Made by a program: the position numbers and the translations under genes. Shown in pieces: positions 1 to 12,020 of a DNA stretch of 64,000 bases (positions within the stretch are counted from its first letter, which is position 1; every line of letters begins with the position of its first letter). The DNA is taken from assembly GCA_949152475.1 (NCBI GenBank), contig OX424563.1, positions 21,983,001-22,047,000 on the forward strand, read 5' to 3'. The DNA is from Terebella lapidaria (taxonomy: Eukaryota; Annelida; Polychaeta; Terebellida; Terebellidae). The notes beneath the pieces were generated by a model. The model was not told the DNA's origin. It did not search any database and was given only the letters and a program-made list of their open reading frames with translations.

Positions 1-388
1 GATCCGACTGGAAGACACGACCGTAAAGATAAAATTTGGACGCCGAAGGACGCCGGATGCAACGCCATACTAATAGATTATTGGATCATAGGTCTGGTAA
101 CCTAGCAAATACTGGAAATCATAAAAATGCACAAAATAGAAGAGTGTCCATAAAATAAGAACTGGTTGAGAGTAGTTCGAAACGTGTTCAACCACAGGTA
201 GACGATTGAGCATGATATACTCACTATCATGCTCATCCTAATAGGTATTTGCTTTTGGCCTAGAATTAACAATTTGACAAGATTCAAAATATGATGTAAC
301 TTCTTCCCTGCCGTTAGGTCTCATTCAAACTTTGTGCAGTTCATATAGGCTTTGCATTTTCTTTCGATATCTTCGATGCAGAAGTTTT

Positions 389-486
389 AAATGCATATCA
401 TATATAGATGTTTTCAGGGTGCAATTGTGTAATTTGTAAAATGCATATCATATATAGATACTTTCAGGGTGCACTGGTGTAATTTG
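389..486. repeat. 50-bp tandem duplication, 2 copies
   Basis: Two units with a 50-bp period both start AAATGCATATCATATATAG and continue into TTTCAGGGTGCA. A few substitutions separate them, so the duplication is not brand new. No function is apparent. Confidence 0.8.
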
Positions 487-611
487 ATCTCCAAAATCCT
501 ACCCGAAATAATATCATAATGGCTTTCTAATATCAGTGATTTGACACAAACCAGTGTTATCACACTGCTCTGCGGCCAGTGCTTCTGTTTAGGGTTCACA
601 TCTGAACATCA

Positions 612-698
612 CCGTTTTAACTCACCAAAAACCGTGAAACTGACACTTCACAATTCAACACCATTTTAACTCACCAGAAGTCGTGACACTGACCAGCT
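612..698. repeat. 49-bp tandem duplication, about 1.8 copies
   Basis: CCGTTTTAACTCACC at 612 recurs as CCATTTTAACTCACC at 661, followed by related GTGAMACTGAC sequence. This is a diverged local duplication. Confidence 0.7.
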
Positions 699-1299
699 CA
701 ATAACGTTGACAATTATTATAGAATGATGTAGTGAGAAAGAATACATAATGTGTTGTGCTGGTTCTGAAATTCGTCTTGCAAGTGTTCAAATGGTTTAAA
801 GTAGAGAGTAAACATGAAGCAATATTGGGTCCAGGTGCCATTTAGTTTGTGAAAATGTTCATTCTTTGAGAAAGCATTAGTAAATGTGTTAATAAATGAA
901 ACATTCATCTCAACTAAAATTGACACAATTTGCATAATTGTTTAGTTGGAAAACGTCCTTGAACTGAACAGGATAAAGCCAATTACATCAGAGGGTTCAT
1001 ATGGGGAATTTTAACTGATAGTTCAAGAAGAAATAATTTTTGCTGCACCTTATTCTGTCCGAGAAGCATATGGTATTGATCGAATGAGAATTGTCCACAA
1101 TTATATATAAATAGCATGATTGGGAATACTCAATCCATGGACATCGATTGGGATAAAAATGTGGTTTGGAATTCCATCTCAATTCGTGAGTTGACTAAAT
1201 GAAGAGTCTGGACGTTGATGAATATTGAGTAGGATGCGCAGCCACTAGGAATATTGAAATATTTTTTTCGATAACTGAAGACTTGTAGAGACTTCAACA

Positions 1300-3010
1300 A
1301 TCTACACTAATCCGTTGCTGGACAACAAGCGATATGGGCACCTAAATCGGATTGCGGCCGTGCCATTGCGTCTCGATTTTTAACTTGAACAGCTCCCTAA
1401 TGTCTTCTGACGTCAGTGGACTGGAGATAAAGGTCAACTCAACCGCAATCAAGATAACACCAGCATCCAATAAGCCTGTCCAGGACGTGCTGTGACATTT
1501 AGAACTGATGGGAGCTCTCAGGTCTCTACCGGGAGTTTAATAGCTTTGAACATCTTCAGTGCGGGCTATTGGACTCCCTTTCAGTATACCCTTAAATTTC
1601 CAGCTCGTCAGTTCGAATACAGGACACGCTAATTGGAAAATATTTAGCGAGAGATAGAGAGGGCATGTTTTTCAACAGTATAAAGTATTAGTGAGTACCC
1701 GTGCTGCTGATTGCGTGTTTGTGGTGATGAGAATGACCAGCGACCTTGACTCATGAGTTGCTAGTAGTACATCAAATCACTGATTACTCTCAGGAATATA
1801 ATAGTCAATGACCACCGCTATGTAGACAAAGCGTCACGGAACAAACTGGATATGTCCCTGTGTCACGTGACAAGGACTGAGCCGTGTGATCAAGCTGGCA
1901 CCATATACATGTGTATAAATTAACAAGATCATTTGCTTGCGTTCTATTCTTGTACCAATACGCCAGATCTGGACACCAATCCTATCCGTGACATCACCTC
2001 GTAATGCAACTAAACAACATCGGAAATTACTCGGTATGGTTGAGTCTTGACAGGCAATTATGATTAAGTCCAGAAATATGGGCTGTCACCTAATGAAACA
2101 TGAATCCAATTTTCAAACCTGCGTTTGCCTGATTACGATCGCCCTACACGATTATGGTGTTCACTATATTAGTCTTGGTCATATCTGTTTAATGTCTATC
2201 CACGGGTTTGATCTACAAACAATACAACCAGATTCCCAATACGTGTTCGGTTCTGATCCTCGCACGTCTTATCATACAACAGCCTTCAGTATTCGTAAAG
2301 GTCGTTGATTGGCGGAAGTTGTTAATTTCATCAATTCCTTTTAGCTAAATCTTAGAAAGAACACCCTCAACAAACATATGGAAACACTATGAAAATTGTG
2401 TGATGATCATATTAGGTTGTTGTGCCTTGCCTGACATAGTCACAGCGTTAACACGAACGTCTCAGTTTTCATTATTCATCATAGTCAGCTCTGCTTGCAA
2501 AACGCAAGGTATTAGATATTCTTTGACTGTTCATGCGACATAGACACGTAATTTTGTTATGAACAGATCTGCTGTCAATGAATTGAAAAAATCATCATGC
2601 AAACTATTGTCTTTACCACAAAGGTACAGAAAAATCATGTTGTTGGCAACACAACCCGCCAGATACTTTGGAAAATAATAAATACTCTCGGCCTTCATTA
2701 TTCCATATCTTCCAGCTCAAAGATGGCATCCAAGATACCAGGTAATACGATCATGTGCAAGAACTATTTCGCTAATTTGCTTCCTCCTGATCTGATTCAA
2801 CCAGTGAACGTGGGAATGATTAATGATGTGCATCCGACCACTGCACCTAATATGAGATTTTTGCCACCAATTCAAACAGAAATGGAAATTACGCATTTAG
2901 CTACTGCATCGAGAAATGGAATTTGTGGGCATCGGAAAAACAGTGAAATATTGACGCTCGTATTTGAAGCATGAACATGTACATGTAAATGGCCAGGCAT
3001 GAACTGGATT
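1300..3010. repeat. Region A long repeat, copy A1
   Basis: This block aligns by eye with 6,500-8,060 and 8,930-10,800. Shared landmarks in order are GTTGCTGG near 1,314, GGAGATAAAGGTCAA near 1,422, GGTTGAGTCTTGACAGGCAA near 2,038, TGTCTTTACCACAAAGGTAC near 2,608 and GCCAGGCATRAA near 2,993. Copies differ by many substitutions and indels and no reading frame survives in all three. A 125-codon frame at 2,597-2,974 is broken in copy A3. I read it as an old dispersed or segmental repeat of unknown class. Confidence 0.75.
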
Positions 3011-3039
3011 CATGAGACCCCATACGAAATAAAAAAAAG

Positions 3040-3760
3040 TATTAAGACATCTTGCTGAAGTTCATAAAACATCGCTGCATCACAAGGTATATGACGATGT
3101 ACTTGGTCAACACCTTAAAATGTTAGATGAAGGAAAACATTCGCCTTCCCTATTACATTGTATATGTATATTTGTGAAGGCCATATACCTCGACCAGTTG
3201 ACCTTGAATAGGGAGTTGGGTGCGATACGAACCGCGCCGCGTGAAGGATGATTTGATTAGGGGCGACAAATCCGCGTTCTTCAGGACAAATTGAGTTAGG
3301 AACCTCCATCGTCAAAGATGGTATCAACTGGACGGGTGTTTGCATTAAAGCACTCCAGCTCCTGCTACTCACTCAAGTTAGCTGAATGGCCATTTTGACG
3401 CCATAATCACAAGTGCTGCGTCTATAGAAGCAATAGTCTTGTAACTTTTTTGAAGCCATCCATTTGTATTGCGAGATATTATCATCTTGGAATATCCCAA
3501 ACTGATGAATGATTAGAAGTATTAAAACATGTTTGCAATCGAGTGTGTTACAATTACATTATTGATATGAGCACTGACTTCGCTCTACCAATGGAAAGTT
3601 GGATCCTCATCGTTGAGTTCTAAATAGCTATAATCACGAATTATGTCGTTTCCTCAAACCAGGCCCAAATAAATTCCTTTCCCACGCTCTTTGGCAACAT
3701 TTCTTGCACAGAAATGCCACTGATCAATGTTGCTTTCTGATTTTATGCATGGTGTCATTC
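3040..3760. repeat. Region A second repeat, copy 1
   Basis: It matches 11,500-12,020 in part and 12,760-13,710 through its full length. Landmarks are TTGACCTTGAATRGGGAG near 3,199, GACAAATTGAGTTA near 3,285, GATATTATCATCTTGGAATA near 3,475 and AAACCAGGCCCAAA near 3,656. The minus-strand frame at 3,115-3,372 is not kept in the other copies. The 71-bp tandem array abuts its right end. Confidence 0.75.
3739..3754 (+). promoter_or_regulatory. GATTTCATGCATG-like core, region A copy 1
   Basis: GATTTTATGCATGGTG is the region A version of a core found 12 times across the three regions of the window. Nothing here shows function. It is listed because the same core in region C lies just after a TATA-like box. 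Confidence 0.25.
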
Positions 3761-4044
3761 TGCAGTCAGCATCCAGTGGTCCTTTTGGCGTTGGATGTGG
3801 TCCTCTAAAACGTCGGTATGTGTGGAAGTGCTGCAGTCAGCATCCAGTGGTCTTTTTGACGTTGGATGTGGTCCTTTAAAACGTCGGTATGTGTGGAAGT
3901 GCTGCAGTCAGCATCCAGTGGTCTTTTTGACGTTGGATGTGGTCCTTTAAAACGTCGGTATGTGTGGAAGTGCTGCAGTCAGCATCCAGTGGTCTTTTTG
4001 ACGTTGGATGTGGTCCTCTAAAACGTCGGTATGTGTGGAAGTGC
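3761..4044. repeat. 71-bp minisatellite, 4 units
   Basis: Units start TGCAGTCAGCATCCAGTGG at 3,761, 3,832, 3,903 and 3,974, an exact 71-bp period. Units 1 and 4 share CCTCTAAAAC while units 2 and 3 share CCTTTAAAAC, which fits expansion from the inside. A period of 71 is not a multiple of three, so the minus-strand frame at 3,876-4,061 is an artefact of the repeat. The matching place in the sister block (about 13,700-13,800) has only one diverged unit. Confidence 0.95.
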
Positions 4045-4675
4045 TGATGCAAATGAAACAAACGAACTGTGTGTTCCTATTCTTCACATCATTTCCGTTA
4101 GTTCTATCGTAGCCTTAAGCTGTTAGGGACAGGTCGACTAACTTAATTTACAAAATGATACATTTATATATATGTTGATTCATTTGCATATTAAACATAA
4201 AAATGCACAACACAAGTCGCATAAAAAATGTTGCTTGACGTACAGAAATTATTATTGTTTACAGCTTTCCAGCAACGTCGTCGATTATGTTGCCCATGTA
4301 CTATGGACTGCTTGTGTCTAGTGTGATCATAGATATTTTTTTTCGTCTCGAAAATGTAGGTTTTTTGTATTGTTACCATATTAGCTTGAATTAGTTGTTG
4401 ATGTATCAAAATCACTGTCCAGTTGTTTTTTTTAGAAACACCAACAAAACATCTAATTTTGTGATGTTCCCGATCACGTCCAGAGGATTCGATACGCAAT
4501 TGTACCGAGAAACATATTTGCACCTCATAACAACGTTACTTGTTTGACCTCTTTCCATGTTGACGTGTTTATCTGTCGACAAATGTCATTGAGTTAAAGA
4601 TCATGGAAGGCACTTTGGAACGTCAACATGAGAAAGAACTTTGAACTGAGAGTACAGGTGAACCAAGCCCGCAAA
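4045..4675. other. Stretch without gene; small shared module
   Basis: No gene is seen. The part around 4,310-4,400, with GTGTGATCATAGATATT and then AATGTAGGTTTTTTGTAT, has diverged matches near 8,245-8,300 and 13,835-13,880, so it belongs to the region A repeat family. Confidence 0.45.
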
Positions 4676-4995
4676 GGTTCAAGGTTCAAGGTTCATTTAT
4701 TCAACAGCATGTACACAGTATACATTAAAAAAAATGATTAATCAAAGTATGTTGCATGCTGTCCAGGTATTGCATAGCTTGCTTAGCTGTCTTCCTGCAA
4801 TACCTGTAAATAAGTAAATAATATAATAAAACATACGGTGAGCAAGTAAGGGGAAAAGAACATACAAGTGGAGGAGATCCAACGATCATGATGTGACACC
4901 GGGACGGACGGAAGATGAGGTCAGGTCGGTAACCAGGGCCGGACCGAAAGAGGTATAGTATCGTGTCGAAAGTAAAATTATATAACTTCAAATTA
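4676..4995 (-). mobile_element. Possible non-LTR retrotransposon 3' tail
   Basis: On the minus strand an AATAAA-containing end runs into a short tandem of ACCTTGA units (plus strand: AGGTTCA units at about 4,676-4,693). Ending in a short tandem repeat instead of plain poly(A) is typical of CR1/L2-type LINEs and SINEs that use their machinery. The 88-codon minus-strand frame upstream (4,725-4,991) is not recognisable as a reverse transcriptase. It could instead be a SINE or a fortuitous A-rich end. Confidence 0.35.
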
Positions 4996-5365
4996 ATTTA
5001 TTTGAGTATCGAAGCAGTCTCTACAATGGATATTATCACAAAAACTTTGAGTTACGTATTGCTCGAGAAACCAATATTTCAGTTTAGTTTTTAATGCGTA
5101 TTTCGATCTGCATGACATAATATTCAGGGTTGAAATCCGAGCATATTTGTTCCATATATTTGGATATGTGTAATTCGGTAGTTCAAATAATTGTGTAATT
5201 CAAATAATGATCTATATGTGGATTCAGCTGTCAGTTATAGTATATTGCTGAAATGGGAACGCATACTATTATCTTTTCAACTCTAACTCTGGACATTCTC
5301 ACACCTATTGACATATCACTTCGACAAGATATGGAATCATTTAACACCTGAACATTAATTAAGAG
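4996..5365. other. Stretch without gene
   Basis: AT-rich sequence with no recognisable gene and no clear second copy in the window. Confidence 0.4.
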
Positions 5366-5371
5366 AATCTC

Positions 5372-5712
5372 ATGTCATTTCTGTGTGGGATAGAGATTTC
5401 CCGACGAGTCGTGAGGGCAAATCCAAAGCGAGGGAAATCGTTATCCCACACAAAAATGATATGGGATTCTTTTTCTCGCCCGTCTGATCCCGTATTGACA
5501 GTTTTTCATATAATTTCTGTAGTTTTTCGCATGTTTTGTTACTTTTTGTGGAAGAATTTTGGTGCTCGATCATCCATGACTGTCCCATGTTATAACCAAC
5601 CGAGCGCGTCAGCTGTATTGTTACGTCATACCACGTGACACAACAGGCCTGGGATAGGTTGTTCCCGGGTTGGTTCACACCAGACAAAGTTTCACTATCC
5701 CATATACATGAC
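5372..5712. mobile_element. MITE-like foldback element (tentative)
   Basis: A GC-richer island begins with GTCATTTCTGTGTGGGATAG and ends with CTATCCCATATACATGAC, which read as rough inverted ends around GTCAT...GGGATAG. The left end carries a strong hairpin (5,375-5,459). Overlapping frames exist on both strands (5,372-5,638 plus; 5,370-5,687 minus), as expected of a palindrome-rich element and not of a gene. There is no second copy here to give an empty site, so the call is tentative. Confidence 0.4.
5375..5459. repeat. Inverted repeat, 28-bp arms
   Basis: Arms at 5,375-5,402 and 5,432-5,459 pair at about 25 of 28 positions (left arm contains TGTGTGGGATAGAGATTTCC) around a 29-nt spacer. Confidence 0.8.
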
Positions 5713-5859
5713 GTATCTTGACAGATGGTGAAAATATTTCCTCTGGCGACTGTTTTCTAGAATATGACTACATCCAAATAAACCAGATGGAGTCATTAAC
5801 CTGTAAATAATAATTTTGTCAGGAACGATGAATTGAAGAACATATTCTAATAGGACTAT

Positions 5860-8060
5860 CATTGCAAGAGGTAAGAAGTGCTATTCGAATTACAATACAG
5901 TGCAGTACATGTGAAATAATGTGGAGAATGCCCAAAGTGCATTATATCAATATATTGTTTATCATCATGGCTTTGGACTGTGGTATTTATCTGAATGGCC
6001 CGTTTGATGTGCCTCGATTGGTCAGGACCATAGAATGATTCATCTTGACTGATATGATGAATGTTACTTTGAAAACGATGGGAAAAACGCTGACACTGTT
6101 TCAAATCTCTTTGAGATACAGGCGCAATATTCATGGATATTTTTCAAACTTTCTGGTGCGCCACTTGTGGGTTTCTATTTCATTGTTGTGAGTGATATGA
6201 TATTCATGTTGCATATATAAATAACAAATGTGGTGATTATTCATCCAATATAGAATCATGAAACTGAATTTGACTTATATCAAAGTATATGAGACATGTG
6301 ATGTAAAGCTGTTCACTGTTCCCACACATCTATGTTTTAAGACGAGTTTGTCCAAAACGATCATCCACACGAACCGAACGTGTCTGTTGGAGCCTGTTCA
6401 CGATTTGAAAAATAGTCAATGATGCGATATGGTATTTTGAGAAATACAAAGATGAATCATATGGAACATCGAAATAGTAATTGATGTGTTAATTTTTTCC
6501 CGGTCGCCACGTATCTGCTGCAGGACAACACTTCCCCCAAATCCATGCCATTTGTGTGGCCATGCCATTTCGTCGGGATCTTGAATTTGAACACAAAAGA
6601 CTTCCTCATTTCTTCTGACGAATCAGCGGATTGGAGATAAAGGTCAACTCAACTACAATCAAGAATGCATCAGCATCCAACGATCTTGTCCAGTACTGTG
6701 ACATTTGGAACTGGGAACTTTCAGGTCTCTGCCGGGAATTCAATGGAGTAGAACATTTTCAATGCAGGGTATTAGATTCCCTCTCAGTATACTCTAAATT
6801 TCCAGTATCATGTTTGTGCGCGTTTGTGCTGATCAAAATGACCAGCGACCTTGACTCGTGACTTGTTAGTAGGAAATCGAATCACTGATCACTCCAAGAA
6901 ATGTAACAATCCCAATATCGCTAGGAAGACAAAGTACCACGGAACAAATCGAGATTACCACTATGTCACCCATGACAATGGCTGGGTATTCAATACCAAG
7001 CATCATATGCATGTGTGTGTGGATACAATGATTTGCAACTATTCCGTTCTTGCACCATAGCACCAGATCTGGACACAGTCTTGTCTATGAAATCACCTCG
7101 TAATTCAACCAAGCAACATCGGAAATTACTCGGCATGGTTGAGTCTTGACAGGCAATTATCATTAGGTTCAGATAAATGGGTTGTCGCCAAATGAAACAT
7201 AAATCTTGGTCATATCTGTTCAATGTGTATCAACGGGTTTGCTCTACATACAATAGAACCAGATTTTGAGGAATGTTGGTGAGTATCATGTAGTCAGTTC
7301 TTGAGATTTAGTGAAATCTATGCACTTGAGATTTAGTGAAATCTATGCAATAAATTTCCCAATATGTCTTGGGTTCTGATCCTCCCAGGACTTATCACAC
7401 AACGGCTGAAGTCGTTCATTTCATCACTTCCCTTTAGCTAAACAAGGACACAATAAAAAAAAAACATATAGAAACGAAATAAAAACTGCATGGTGATTGC
7501 TGTGCACTGCGTGACATACTCGTACTGTTGAAACAAACGTTTCAGTTGTCATACTGTGTTCAGTGCGTATTCTGCGATTGGGGCACAATGTCTTAGATAT
7601 TTATTGAGTATTCATAGGACATAAACGTCTAGCGTAATTTTGTCATGGGAAAAATCAATGTCAATGATTTACTAAACTCATCATACAAACGATAGTGTCT
7701 TTACCACAAAGGTACGGATTAATAATGATGGCAACACAACACTCCAATTCTAAATACTTAGAAAATAATACACATTCTCAGCCTTCATTATTCTATAGCT
7801 TCCAGCTCAAGATAGCAGCCAAAATACTAGGGAATAGGATCACATGCATGAACTATTTCGTCAATTTGTTTCTTTCTGATATGTCTCATCCAGTGAACGT
7901 GGGAATGGTTAATGATTCGCATCCGACCATTGCATCTAATATGCGATTTTTCCCACCATGTGTAGTCAAACAGAAATGGGAGTTAGGCTTCCATCTACTG
8001 TGTTGGCAACACGAATTTGTGGGATGTGCTAATACAAAATAAAAGCAATAAGATATTCAT
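5860..8060. repeat. Region A long repeat, copy A2
   Basis: The left part (about 6,090-6,490) matches 8,335-8,725 through CACTGTTTCAAATC, GTTTCTATTTCATTG and GAATCATATGG; the rest matches copies A1 and A3. Shared landmarks include GGAGATAAAGGTCAACTC near 6,632 and CATCCGACCATTGC near 7,920. The frame at 7,695-8,042 resembles the A1 frame for a few dozen residues, then diverges with indels, so coding is not supported. Confidence 0.7.
7300..7349. repeat. 25-bp perfect tandem duplication
   Basis: The unit CTTGAGATTTAGTGAAATCT plus ATGCA occurs twice without a mismatch (7,300-7,324 and 7,325-7,349). It is absent at the matching place in copies A1 and A3, so it is a recent local event. Confidence 0.9.
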
Positions 8061-8324
8061 CACATTTCTTGAGTATTTTTGTAAGTTTTTATCTAATAAA
8101 AAAAGTATTATCATGAGTATGGTCATACAACATCGGATGAATAGTTAAATCGCTTTCATCATTTCAAATCGCAAAATTGGAGAAATACTCATTCTGTTCA
8201 TGCAAAAGTCAGTAGATGGTACACGTATTGTTGTTATACATTCCGTGATCAGATATATTTTGGTTTGTCTCGAAAATGTAGATTTTTTGTATAGATTTTT
8301 TGTATAGTCATTATAATATGCTTG

Positions 8325-10800
8325 AATCACTCACACTGTTTCAAATCTATTGGGGATACGTGCAGATCATACATGGAATTTTTTCATACTTTCTAATGCG
8401 CCACTGTCTGGTTTCTATTTCATTGACGTTACATTATGAATGATCTGAAATTCATGGTGCATGTATATATAGCAAATGTAGACTAATAATGTTATTCATC
8501 CAACGTAGAATAATAACACAGAGTGTGAATGGCCATCCTTATATTAGAGCATGTGAAACTTACGAGGTAAAGTTGCACATGGTTCCTACACAATTATGTG
8601 TTCGGACGATTTTTGGTACAATGGAGTCTATTCACAATTGAAAAATAGTTGATGATGTGATATAGTATTTGGGGGAATAAAACAATGAATCATATGGGAC
8701 ATCGGAATAGTGATTAATTTCTGTTATGGAATGTTTATGAATAATCCTAGAATGCTGCAAACTCGAACTTGTAAGGTAATTCAGTAACGTTGTAAATTCC
8801 GATTATAACTGTTTAATGGTTTCAGACAAAATTGACTTCAGTTTGCGAGGAAATTTATGGATGATACTATGTTACATCATTTCAGTTAAGTGTTTGCGCA
8901 GTCATTAAGAATATAGAATAGTTGTGAAGATGTGTTAAATCTTCTTGAAACTAATCTGTTGCTGGCCAACACATGATATGGAAACTCAACTCGGATTGTG
9001 GGCATGTCATTTAGTCACAAGTCTTAACTTGCACACGAACAGCTCCCTAATGTCTTCAGACGTCAACGGACTGGAGATAAAGGTCAATTCAACTGCAGTC
9101 ATTATAACTCCGGCATCCAGTAAGCCAGCTCAGGACGTGCTGTGACATTCAAAAGTTATGAGAGCTTTCAGGTCTCTTACTGGAGTTCAAGAGCGTATAA
9201 CATCTTCGATGCAGGCTACTAAATTCCCTTTCAGCGTTCACCTAAATTTCTCTTCCTGGAGTTCAAGAGCGTATAACATCTTCGATGCAGGCTACTAAAT
9301 TCCCTTTCAGCGTTCACCTAAATTTCCAGCTAGTCAGTGCCAATGCAGGACATACTAATGGGAAAATATTTGGCGAGAGATAGAGAGGCCAACAGTATTT
9401 TACCTGGTACTAGTGTAAGTACCAGTGTTGCTTATTGTGTGTTCGTGTTGATGAGAGTGACCAGCAATTTTGACTCATGACTTGCCAGTAGGACATCAAA
9501 TCACTAATTACTCCCAGCAATACAACTATCACTAACTACCACTAGGCAGACAAAATGCCACGGAACAAATTAAGTTTGTCACGGCGTCACGTGACAAAGG
9601 CTGAGTCTTTATTACAAGGCAACACCCTATACATGTGTATGGAGGCAATTATTTGCTACCATTCTGTTCTTGCACCAACACGCCATCACTGGACACCGAT
9701 CTTATCAATGACATCACCTCGTGATTCAACCAAACTACTTCGGAAATGACTTGGTGTGGTTGAGTCTTGACAGGCAATCATCATTAGGTCCAGATATATG
9801 GGCTGTCGAAAAGTGAAAAAAAAATCCAATTTTCAAGTCTGCGTTTGCCTGATCATGATTGACCAACACGACGCTGGTATTCACCATATCAGTCTTGGTC
9901 ATATATATTCAATTTGTATCTACCAACATTAATCTACCAACATTACAACCATATGTTGACGGATATATATATATTATGTTGGCCGTCCTTGATACTTGAA
10001 TACTCAGGCACTGTATTGATAATTTGCGTTGAAGCATCAAAGCAGTTCCTGTACGTCTTCGGTTCTGATCCTCACACGACTTATTGCACAACAGCATTCA
10101 ATACACGACTAGCTTGTTGAATGGCTGAAGCCGTGAATATTATCACTGCCCTTTGAATAAATCTTGACAACGACGCTCATGACACAGTTTTCAAACAAAT
10201 GTTTCAGTTTTTTCATTATGTGTCTAGTTTGTAGTCAGCTCTGCTTGTGGGACATCAGGAATTACATATCTATATATTTTAGATAATTAAGGAAATCACT
10301 GATTTCCAAAACTCATCATACGAACAGCAGTGTCTTCACCACAAACGTACAAAATAGTATCTTGACAACACAAATCCCTCAAAGTGTAGATTCCCTCAAA
10401 GTGTAAATTACACATAGTTTCAGTCTTCATTATTCCATATATTCCAACTCAAAGATAACAGCCAATTACCAGGGAATAGGATCACATGCATGAACTATTT
10501 TGTCAATTTGCTTCCTTCTGATCTGCGCCCACCAGTGAACGTGGAAATGGTTAATGAAGTGCATCCGACCATTGCTTCTAATATAAGTCAAACGGGAATG
10601 GAAATTAGGCATTTAGCTACTTAATTGGCAACACGAATTTGTGGGATGTTCATCATCCTTCTTAAATAATGTTGTTCAAGTTTGTATCTAATAACGAAAG
10701 GTATCATCACAAATACGATCATACAGCATCGGATATACAGTGAAATAGTTACTCAAAGCATAAACAAGTACATGTATTAGGCCAGGCATAAAAATAATTT
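8325..10800. repeat. Region A long repeat, copy A3
   Basis: Same landmarks as copies A1 and A2: GTTGCTGG at 8,958, GGAGATAAAGGTCAATTC near 9,073, GGTTGAGTCTTGACAGGC near 9,759, TGTCTTCACCACAAACGTAC near 10,331 and GCCAGGCATAAA near 10,782. Frames open in copy A1 are interrupted here, which argues against a gene in this repeat. Confidence 0.75.
9181..9327. repeat. 76-bp tandem duplication, 2 copies
   Basis: TGGAGTTCAAGAGCGTATAA at 9,181 repeats at 9,257 with the following sequence through CACCTAAATTTC unchanged. Perfect identity means a recent duplication inside copy A3. Confidence 0.9.
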
Positions 10801-11150
10801 GAAATCGGGTTTTCTATTTACATGGATAAATCATTTTACATCGCAAAACTATATTATATTTTTTACTGAGTCTATTTACTGAGCAGTCATCAGATTGTGC
10901 ACATGTATTGTTTTCATACATATACACTATGACGTGATAATTTGCCTAGGGTGTGTAATAATATTTGAAGGAAGTGAAATCACGAGAAACTGCAATGTTT
11001 TTATTCACCGAAGATAGTCTATTGGAGTAGTTGAGTCGTAAAATCACTATATTATATTATATGGAGATTATATTAGATTAAATAAAACAACTTTCATGAC
11101 CTCTTAGTCATAAATAGAAAAAAAAACTCGCACTGCACTAAGCATTGGAT
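10800..11150. other. Stretch without gene
   Basis: AT-rich, with short TATTATAT tracts near 11,045. No gene or recognised repeat. Confidence 0.4.
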
Positions 11151-11654
11151 ATCTTTTCCGGATGGTAAAGATGGTTCACACACTTATGGTCTCAGTCCTT
11201 TAACATGTGATTTCATTGATAAGAATGGTATTGGGATTAGGGACTTACTCGATGTTCTTGTTTGGAATACAACTCCGATAACAAAATCGGGATACAACGG
11301 TGTCGATGGTGCGTAAAATAGGCAATGGTAGCAGCACCAGATAAATATAGAAGAGTCCAGCCGATCACATTCGAGATCATTATCCAATCCTGATATTGAG
11401 CATAAAGGAGTGCTCAATATCCTGGATTGTGCTTTTGATGTCAAGTAGAATCTGTAATTTCAGGGGTTTTAAACCGGGTTCATGAAACTCTACACGGAAG
11501 TGAAATGACGATGTATCAAAACATCTCGATTTCATGTAACAGAAGTTTATAAAACTTCCCTGTATCTGAGCATCACAAGGTGTATGACAACCGTCTATTT
11601 AGTCGCCACCTTAGAATGTAATGTTATGGGTAATATTCGCGTTTCATCCTACAT

Positions 11655-11701
<47 letters not shown>

Positions 11702-12020
11702 GAATGTCACATTCCTCGACCAATTGACCTTGCATGGGGAGCTGGTTGCGATACGAACGCACCGCGTGGAGGATGATAAGATTGTATAAGACAAATCAGC
11801 GTACTTTACGACAAATTGAGTTACGAACCTCCATCCCCAACGATGATATCCACTGGATGGGTGTTTGCACTCCAGCCCTACTTGTCACTCAAGTTAGCTG
11901 AATGATCATTGTGACGTCAAACACAGGTATTGCGCCTCTGTGAGTAACAGTCTTGAATACCTTCTTTGAAGCCATTATCTCCATTACAGGATATTATCAT
12001 CTTGGAATATCCCAAACTAA
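11150..12020. repeat. Region A second repeat, copy 2
   Basis: It is tandem with 12,180-13,260. Shared landmarks are GGGATTAGGGACTTACTCG near 11,234 (GGGATTAGTTACGTTACTCG in the next copy), TATCCAATCC near 11,382, CATCTCGATTTCATG near 11,522 and TTGACCTTGCATGGGGAG near 11,724. It lacks the right third seen at 3,540-3,760 and 13,270-13,710. Confidence 0.7.
11661..11697. repeat. (TA)n microsatellite
   Basis: Thirty-seven bases of uninterrupted TA. At the matching place copies 1 (near 3,160) and 3 (near 12,893) have only a few TA steps, so the expansion is private to this copy. Confidence 0.98.

Larger units (their letters stand above)
1..1290. other. Stretch without recognisable gene
   Basis: I see no gene, RNA or known element here. 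Open frames are 60-72 codons, at chance level for AT-rich DNA. Apart from two small tandem duplications (near 389 and 612) the sequence has no clear second copy in the window, so it is probably the flank of the region A repeats. Confidence 0.5.

Noticed and set aside
2597-2974. 125-codon frame in copy A1
   Set aside because: The matching stretch in copy A3 has several stops and copy A2 diverges by frameshift, so it is not supported as a gene.
3876-4061. 61-codon minus-strand frame in the 71-bp array
   Set aside because: The 71-bp period is not a multiple of three, so the frame is a by-product of the tandem repeat.
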